Assembly: GCF_000340215.1 (NCBI RefSeq) | Contig: NW_006921535.1 | Location: 3,520,596-3,584,595, forward strand | DNA length: 64,000 nucleotides | Direction: 5' to 3' | DNA from: Pseudocercospora fijiensis CIRAD86 | Taxonomy: Eukaryota; Ascomycota; Dothideomycetes; Mycosphaerellales; Mycosphaerellaceae | In this document: positions 56,901 to 64,000 of the stretch, in pieces | Layout of the letters: every line of letters starts with the position of its first letter | How positions within the stretch are numbered: the stretch's first letter is position 1 | Program-made: the position numbers and the translations under genes | The notes under the pieces: model-generated | What the model saw: only the letters and a program-made list of their open reading frames with translations | Database searches by the model: none | Told to the model about the DNA's origin: nothing

Positions 56901-58633
56901 TAATAAAAGTTAGGGCCCCTTTAGGCTTAGTGCGGCTTAAAACGGGCTAACCGCGGCCTCTAATTAGTAGACGCGAGGAACGTTAATACCTTAGCGATCT
57001 AGAAGGGCGTAGACGTCGTAGTATATACCGCGACGAGCTATAACTTCGATAGTAGTCTCGAAAAGGGCGTCTTCGTCGTATATACCTTATCCGGCGGTAT
57101 TTACTCGAAGCAGTATACTCGATCGCGCTAGTAGCCTTATAGGAAGCGTAATTTAGTACGTACGACTAGTACCGAGGCCCTACTATCGCGAGCTCCGCTA
57201 TCGGGGTCTTATAAATACGATACTATCGACCCTCTTAGTCGCTATCGTAGCTCTATCGACCTCTACGGCCTTCGAGAAGCTATACGAAATTGCGGTATCC
57301 TTTACTCGTAAGTCCTAAGGAAGGCGCGCGTCGCGTATATAACTATAGTAGCCGCGTATAACGCGCCTATATCCGGAGATATAACGACTTTAGTAGGCGC
57401 GCGGTTATTAATTACTACTATAACAACCTAATATCGCGATCGACTATTATAGACTCTACTAGAACCGACCTCGATTTAACTCCCCTAGCCGCCGGATACT
57501 TATTCGCGTCGTACCGGTATAGATCTAACGAGGGCCCGCTACTAACTACCTATCGTAGTCTCTCGAGGCCTACCGTAATGCTCGCGAAGACGTACGCTTA
57601 AGATTATAGTTTTAAAGGGTCCGAGGTATAGAAAGCTATAGTAAGTAGTATAGTAGCGGTCGTACTCCGATATAGCGGCTAACAATTCTAGTACGAGGAG
57701 GTTTACGGTACTCGGTAGGAATTACCGTAAGAGTCGGTAGTTTTCTTTACGAAGATATAGCAAGACTCGCTACTACTTAGCCCGCTATAGAGGATTCTCG
57801 ATCTACGGCAGTTCGGCTTATTTCCTTCGTTTAGTATCGTCCCTTAGAAGCTAGACCTTAGGTAGATATTCGAATCGCAGCTAGTAGAAGAATCGACTAT
57901 CGCAAAGCCTCTTAAGGTATTTTATATCGCTACTAGCCTTTTCTATAACGACGTCGCCGATAAGGCGGCTATAAAGGTCCTCGAGATCTAGTATTAATTC
58001 GATACGATATCTAGCTATAGTATTAGCGTCGCCTTGCTCTCGGAGAGTACTACTCGCGATTAGGAACGGACGGTATAGCTCCCGGCCCTATTTAGCGATA
58101 AGTACGCTAAGATAACCTACTTCTTAGACTATTTCTAGCTCCTCCGTAATAGTATAGGCTTCGACTAGGTAGCGACGCGGAGTTGTCTCTTAACTATATA
58201 TAGCGCTCCCGTCCGGCGAAAGCCTTCCTTATTATTATTCGGTCTCGCCCCGCTAGAGGAGTATCGTAGCGAGTCGAGCGTTATAATAAACTAAGGCGCG
58301 GGCAATCGTAGTATAGAGTATAAGGGAGAATATAGTATTTAGGGAGGTTGCGGAAGGAAATCTACGATAATCTTAGTACATTTATTGTAATTTTTAGCGT
58401 ACTATCTACTTAACGGACATCTTTTTATATCCCTCGATATAATATAAATTTATAGCTCTAGAAGATATATCTTACCGGATTATACCGCTAGAGGCAGACG
58501 ACGCGCTCCTTCGCCTTAACTCGAGTCCTTAACGACTTCGTTCGTATTAATACCTCCCTAGCGACGATACCGACGTTATAGTAGTAGAATCTAAGCTAGA
58601 GTAGTAAGCGCAAGGTCGAGTATTCGTCGTCGC

Positions 58634-58753
58634 GTCGCAAGAGGCTATTATTATTATCGCAGGTCGCTTTATATCGTCGCGTCGCAAGAGGCTATTATTA
58701 TTATCGCAGGTCGCTTTATATCGTCGCTTTATATCGTCGCTTTATATCGTCGC
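58634..58753 (+). repeat. nested tandem repeats: 47 bp x 2, then 13 bp x 2
   Basis: 58634-58680 and 58681-58727 are identical 47-mers starting GTCGCAAGAGGCTATTATTA. Their last 13 bp (TTTATATCGTCGC) are then repeated at 58728-58740 and 58741-58753. The identity of two 47-mers inside RIP-saturated DNA means the duplication arose after RIP. Confidence 0.9.
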
Positions 58754-58800
58754 TTTATATCTATTAGCTAGTATAGGCTTAGCGCGCGGCGACGGTTACG

Positions 58801-58814
58801 TATATAAACAGTAA
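58801..58814 (+). repeat. left target-site duplication of the LINE
   Basis: TATATAAACAGTAA, identical to 63687-63700. Confidence 0.85.
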
Positions 58815-61800
58815 AAAAAAATAGTAGCGAATAATTAGAGACGAAGGGAAGACAGTTAAGAAGGAAGGGAGGACGAATAGAAAGCACTATATACTAGGGC
58901 AGAAGAGGTACTAAAGGCGGAAGATAGAAGAACCCCTAAGAGGGCATATAGGATAATAATCTTAGAACTCCTTAGAGGACTAAAAGCAATCTATAACTAG
59001 GCAAGCTACGTAATTACAAAGGTAGCTAATACAGTCGTAGCAAAGATTATAAAGAAACAATAGGAGACAAGCCCAAACTACCGTACCTAGGCAGCAGTAG
59101 CTAGTTAGGAGGCGCTAAAACCCCCGAGGACAGTAGTTAGAGTCTATATTACGGACCTATAGGAGTAAAAGGAAATCTAAGGACTTATAGGGAAGGAGAT
59201 TATAGAAAGAATTGCAGTTAAAGAGGTAATTAGGGCTAGGAACGAAGGTAAAAGGGTAATTAAGCTGTTTATAGTATAAGAGCAGGACAAAAAGAAGCTA
59301 GAAACACAAAAAGAATAGATAACCAAGATAGGGAAAACAGTAAAGGTCTCCTAATAGCAATTCATAATTATAGCCTATAGTATAATAAGAAGCTTTAAGG
59401 AAGAACAGAATATTAAGAGCCTATAGAGACAAAACTAAGCTATATGCCTAGGCCTAAAGATTATAAAAGTAGCATAGATTAAAAGGAAAATCGAAGAGAC
59501 TAAGAAGCAGTCTTCCCTAATTATCTAGGTAGAGAGTATAGAGCAAGCTAATATAGTGCTAGACTAGGGGTTGTTCTAGGACTTTAAAAGATTAGAAACA
59601 GAGATATATAGAAGCAACTATAGGATAATATAGTGCTTTAAATGTTAACACTATAGACACTTAGCAGCTAAGTGTATAAAGATAACTAACACCTGCTCCT
59701 ATTATATAGGGGATTACTAGGTTAAAGAATGCAAAGCATATAAGGGAGAAGCAAGATATATATACTATACTAAAAGACACCCCTCTTAGGCGAAGGAATA
59801 CCTAGTAAGAATACAGGTAGCTAGGAAGGCAAAGGAAGCTAGAATCAATACACTAAAAAGATATATAACAAGCTAGGGCAGCTAGGTATAGAAGCAACCT
59901 AGCTAAGTGCTACAAAAGAGGTCTAGGCAAGATAATAGGTTCACATTTAGGGCCTTACTAGTATAAGAGAGTTACTAGTAACTAGAGAGACTAAGATACC
60001 TTAACATTGTAGGAAAGGAAGCAGGGTAGACAAAGCTTAGTTAAATATTGATCTAAAGTAAGGGAAGACTAAAGGAAAACTTATAGGGAAATAATATAGA
60101 TAAAACCTAATAAACATTGCAACATTACTAAATATTATATAGTATAATGTTAACAAGAGTAAAGACAAGGTACAGAGGAGCTTCCTTTAAGCACTGAACC
60201 TAAAAGAACATTATATTATTATAATCTAAGAGCCCTAGCTCAACCTATATATAAAGAGACTAGCAATAGTTAAAGACCTAAGATACTACCCAATTATCTA
60301 TAACTAGGGAGCCCTAAGGATATACATCTACATTAGCAAGGAGATAGATATAGAAACCTAGTAGGCTATACTATAGGAGGATAGGGACCTAATATTAGTT
60401 TAAGTAGAGACATCCTAAGGTATACTCTAAGTCTACTATATATACAACCTATTACTAGACTTAAGAAGCAGTACCTAACTAAAAACCCTAGAAAGACTGC
60501 CTAGAGTTATCTAGGGGAACACCTACTAAATCCTACTTAGGGATTTCAACCTCTACTACCCCCTCTAGGGCTTAAACTTTACCCTAGCTTACTACTTCCT
60601 AGTAGGAAGACTAATTGATATATTAGAGAGGGAAGGAATAGAAATTGCTACCCTAAAGGGACTAATTACTTAGGAGGCAAGAGGAAGCAGTAGTACACTA
60701 GACCTATACTTTGTATTATATTAGATTAGGAATAGGATTACAAGATGCAGGGTTAACTAGGAACTAGAAGAATTATTAGACCACTTCCCGGTATAGATTA
60801 AGCTAAATGTCTAAGCTAATTAGGAAAGGGAACTAGAGGAGAAGCTTAACTAGAAAGGTACCTAATAGGGCAGGATTAGGGAGGAACTAGAAAGGGACCT
60901 AAAACTAGAGGAACTCTTAACAAAGTACCTACTAAGGCTAGAGGACATTAATAAGGCAGTAGAAGAACTAATAGGAATCCTAAAACAGGTAGCTAGAAAG
61001 TATACCCTAGTAAAGAAACATTCACTATACTAGCAACTATACTAGACTAGTAAGTATATAAGGAAGGTTAAAGTAGTAAGGAAGGCTAGAAGGCAGTAGA
61101 TATAAACCTATACCTAGGAAGCATAGGACAACTATAATAAAGCCTGCTAGGAAAAGAAGATCCAGATTAAGAAAGATAAGATATAAGAATAGAGATCTAT
61201 AATAGGAATGATTATAAAGAAACTAGAGGAGATATAGAGGATAGCTAAATAGGCAAGGAGACCTAAATAGGACAAGGATATGCTACTACAATTCCCGGAC
61301 ATTATAGACCAATAAGGATAAATGCAGACTATAATAGAAGGGAAAGTAAGAGCCCTAGGCTAACACTTCTTCTATAGAAAAGTATAAGCAGACCTATTAG
61401 ATATAAAGGAGAAAGAATAAGAGACTCTACTACTAGGTATACTAAGAGATACCTAGGTTAAACCCGAAACTATTAAAAGGATCCTAAAGAAAATTCTAGG
61501 CAATAAGGTACTAGAAGAAGATAAGATCTATAACAAACTTCTAAAAGCATATAGGAAGGGGCTAGCCCTAGTACTAGCCAATATCTTTTTACAAAGCCTA
61601 GCACTAGGATACTACCTAAGACTATTTAGGAAGTCCCTAATAGTAGTGCTAAGGAAGCCCTAGAAGGAAGACTATATATAGCTCAAGGCCTACAGACTAA
61701 TAGCCCTACTTAATATAATAGGCAAGGTACTAGAAAAAATTGTCGCTAAAAGGCTAATAACCTTTGCCGAGGAAAGGAATATCCTTCCTAAAGGCTAGAT

Positions 61801-63686
61801 AGGAGGAAGAAAGAAGAGGTTAACACTAATAGCTATAGAACTAATTACAGAATAGATTAAGCATATCTAGCACTATAGTTAAAACTAGGTAGCAACCCTC
61901 CTCTCCCTTAATATCTTAGGAGCCTTTAACAATGTCTCTTATAAAAGGCTCCTATATATACTTAAATAGAAAGCTACACTAAACTAGATAGTCTAATTTA
62001 TCCAGTCCTTCCTATAGGAAAGATTAATACAGCTTATTCTAGGCAAATTCAAATTAGACCTAATGCTAACTAAAAAGGGAATCCCCTAAGGATTAACACT
62101 CTCCCTAATCCTCTTCCTTATCTTTATAGTAGACCTACTCCCACTCCTAGAATCAAAAAACACATTAGCATTAGGGTTTATAGACGATACAAACATCCTA
62201 GCCTAGTCTAAGACAATAGAAACCAACTATAAGATCCTAGAAGAGAAGTACTAGAAGTGTAAAAAATAGGCAAAGAGGTATAGAGCAAAATTCGCCTTAG
62301 AAAAGTATTAGCTTATCCACTTTAGTAAGGCTAAATCAACCTATAATATAAAGCAATCAATTACTATCTAAGGCTTTGAAACCCAACTATTAGCAGAGCT
62401 TAGGGTACTAGGGATCTAGCTAGATCCAAAACTGAATTAGGGACTATAAGTAAAGAAGGTAAGGTAGAGGGTAGATGCTAATATACAATCTATTAATAGG
62501 CTTATAGCCTCTATATAGGGGGCTATATTCGAGAAAGCTAAAGTTATATATAAAGCAATTGTTAAGCTAACAATACTATATAGAGCATAGATATAGATAG
62601 CCTAGGAGAAAATACTAAAGAGGATTAAGCAACTAGTTAGCAGGTCCCAAACCTAAAGCCTAAAGAAAATCCTAGGAGCATACAAAACTATACTAACAAG
62701 GGTAGTAGAAATGGAATTAGGGATAATTCCTACTAGTCAAACAATACTTTAAGGGGCTAAGACACTAATATATAGCAAAGATAATAGAATACCTAGCCTA
62801 ACAGACTATCTAAAAGGCACTAGATAAGATTAAAGCCTAGTACATTAGGACTAGGAGGCGAGACAGACTATAAATAACTCCCTAGAAAGTTAAAGACCTA
62901 GAGCAATATAGAGTCTTAATAAGAGAAATGCTAGAGAAAGAGCTTTAGGGACCAAACATAAGGCTAAAGGAAGACAAGCTAAAGGGAGAGAAACAAAGCC
63001 TAGTAGAATCAATTGCTAGATACCTATAGGAGTAGGAATAGAACAAAACACAAGTTAGACTAGGAACCCTAAAGGTACTAATCAAATTTGGTTAATACAA
63101 CTACTAGCTCTATAAGGACCTAAATAGGGCCGAAGCAAGCCTAGCTATCTAAATCAGATCTAAACACATTAGACTTAGATCTTACCTGTTTAGAAGAAAC
63201 GTCCTAGGAATTGAAAACAGGGCTTACTAATATAGCTACCAATCTTAGAACCCTAAGTATATGCTACTAGTCTACCCTTAATAGTTAGAAGGCAGAAGTG
63301 ATTAGAGACTAAAAGCAATAGAAAGGGAATACGATAAGCTAATCTAGAGCAAAGAAGACCTAAAGAGGATAGTAAAGTAGATTATTAAATAGGGATTTAT
63401 ATAACAATTCGTACTAGTAAGGGAAACTAAGGAGTAGATAAGAAGGAGGGAAGAAGAGGGGGAAAGAAGGGCAGGGTAGCAGGCAAGGTAGTTAGAGGGT
63501 AACAACTATAACACTAGTACACCCTAGAGGAAGGAAAACAAGGAAACGAGGAAGATTAATACTTATAAATAGGACAGAAGGGAGGTTTTTACTAACTAAG
63601 TTAGTTTCCTACCTAAAACAATACATAGAAACAGACCTATATAGGCCGAAAGGCACTACAACAGGCAAATGAAATATCTATCTATC
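58815..63686 (+). mobile_element. RIP-degraded Tad1-like non-LTR retrotransposon (LINE)
   Basis: A 4.87-kb insertion between perfect 14-bp direct repeats. ORF1 remnants include Cys/His knuckles near 59.63-59.77 kb (CFKC followed by HLAAKC, then VKEC). The second frame has an AP-type endonuclease with a DFN motif near 60.55 kb and LDHFPV near 60.78 kb. A reverse transcriptase follows, with YRLIALLNIIGKVLEKIVA (about 61.69 kb) and the catalytic FIDDTNIL at about 62.175-62.2 kb. The order knuckles, endonuclease, RT is that of Tad1-clade LINEs. The 3' end is a short ATCTATCTATC run instead of poly-A. Frames are broken mainly by TAG/TAA. Many Cys codons survive, consistent with the mutation context. 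Not functional. Confidence 0.85.
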
Positions 63687-63700
63687 TATATAAACAGTAA
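63687..63700 (+). repeat. right target-site duplication of the LINE
   Basis: TATATAAACAGTAA, identical to 58801-58814. Joining the sequences outside the two copies restores the interrupted older repeat. Confidence 0.85.
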
Positions 63701-64000
63701 TGTTACGGCGTTGCGCGTCGTCTAAACATTACTACTATAATAACTAATATAGCTACTACTTCTACGTAGCTATATCTACCTCCTTCTAGTTATCGATATT
63801 ACTAGTAGCGACCTCGATAAAGGCGCCCCTCCTATACGGTCTTAGCTACTATAGCCCTCCCTAATAGTAAGTCTCTAGTATATCGGTCGCTATACGCTAT
63901 TTTCGCTAATATCGAGCTATAGAGATAGACGTTCTACGTAGTATACCGTAGCGAGCCTTTTAATATTAAGAATTAAATCGCGCTATAGCCGAGATTAAGT
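63701..64000. repeat. unidentified RIP-degraded repeat, right part
   Basis: Same TpA-rich, CpG-retaining composition as 56905-58800; it runs off the window edge. Confidence 0.6.

Larger units (their letters stand above)
56905..58814. repeat. unidentified RIP-degraded repeat, left part
   Basis: TpA-rich, CCA/TCA- and TGG/TGA-poor DNA with stops in all frames; CpG is common. It continues beyond the LINE at 63701, so the LINE sits inside it. Plus-strand frames keep long stretches between stops (for example near 57.55-58.3 kb) but I recognise no domain. It begins close to GGGCCCCTTTAGGCTTAG (56911), a motif also seen near 33537. Confidence 0.6.

Noticed and set aside
58634..58753. CRISPR-like array
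   Set aside because: The units are directly adjacent tandem duplications without spacers, in a fungal genome.

Overview
The window is nuclear DNA of a filamentous ascomycete. Genes carry short GT-AG introns with CTRAY-like branch sites, encode typical Pezizomycotina proteins, and sit between blocks of transposon relics that bear RIP-type (repeat-induced point mutation) damage. Gene style suggests a Dothideomycete, but the genus cannot be read from the sequence.

Layout. 1-7.1 kb: the STI1/Hop co-chaperone with a heat-shock-like site upstream, a Myb/SANT-like nuclear protein, and a five-exon RidA gene with a 14-nt microexon. 7.16-10.59 kb: a RIP-degraded Mutator-like element (MULE) with 42-bp terminal inverted repeats and a 9-bp target duplication, only about 50 bp upstream of the RidA start. 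11.2-14.3 kb: DOM34/pelota and an aldo-keto reductase, transcribed divergently. 15.3-18.8 kb: a RIP-degraded piggyBac-like element. 19.6-33.4 kb: exo-1,3-beta-glucanase, a Kre9/Knh-type GPI protein, a broken Ecm33-like gene, an F-box-like protein, dihydroxy-acid dehydratase (ILV3), an ERD2-family receptor with a long acidic tail, and a large coiled-coil membrane protein. 33.8-40.0 kb: a 6.2-kb RIP-degraded element with 31-bp inverted repeats. 41-56.4 kb: a GH3 relic beside an intact GH3 beta-glucosidase, LCP5/neuroguidin, an acyl-CoA dehydrogenase, a 611-bp non-autonomous derivative of the MULE, a GH43 exo-galactanase-like enzyme, a relic of a membrane protein, a polyol (L-arabinitol-type) dehydrogenase, an F-box-like protein, and LEU2. 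56.9-64 kb: an unidentified RIP-damaged repeat into which a Tad1-like LINE has inserted with a 14-bp target duplication.

How genes fit together. GH3, GH43 and the polyol dehydrogenase fit plant or fungal polysaccharide breakdown and pentose use. The glucanase, Kre9-like and Ecm33-like genes concern the cell wall. ILV3 and LEU2 are both steps of branched-chain amino acid synthesis. These are loose neighbours, not a tight cluster.

The most informative structure is the pair made by the RIP-saturated MULE and its nearly undamaged deletion derivative 39 kb away. Aligning their ends shows the mutations directly: CpA preceded by C or T is nearly always changed to TpA, while CpA preceded by A or G is often spared and CpG is kept. 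This explains why the dead ORFs are stopped mainly by TAG/TAA at former Gln and Trp codons while many Cys codons survive.
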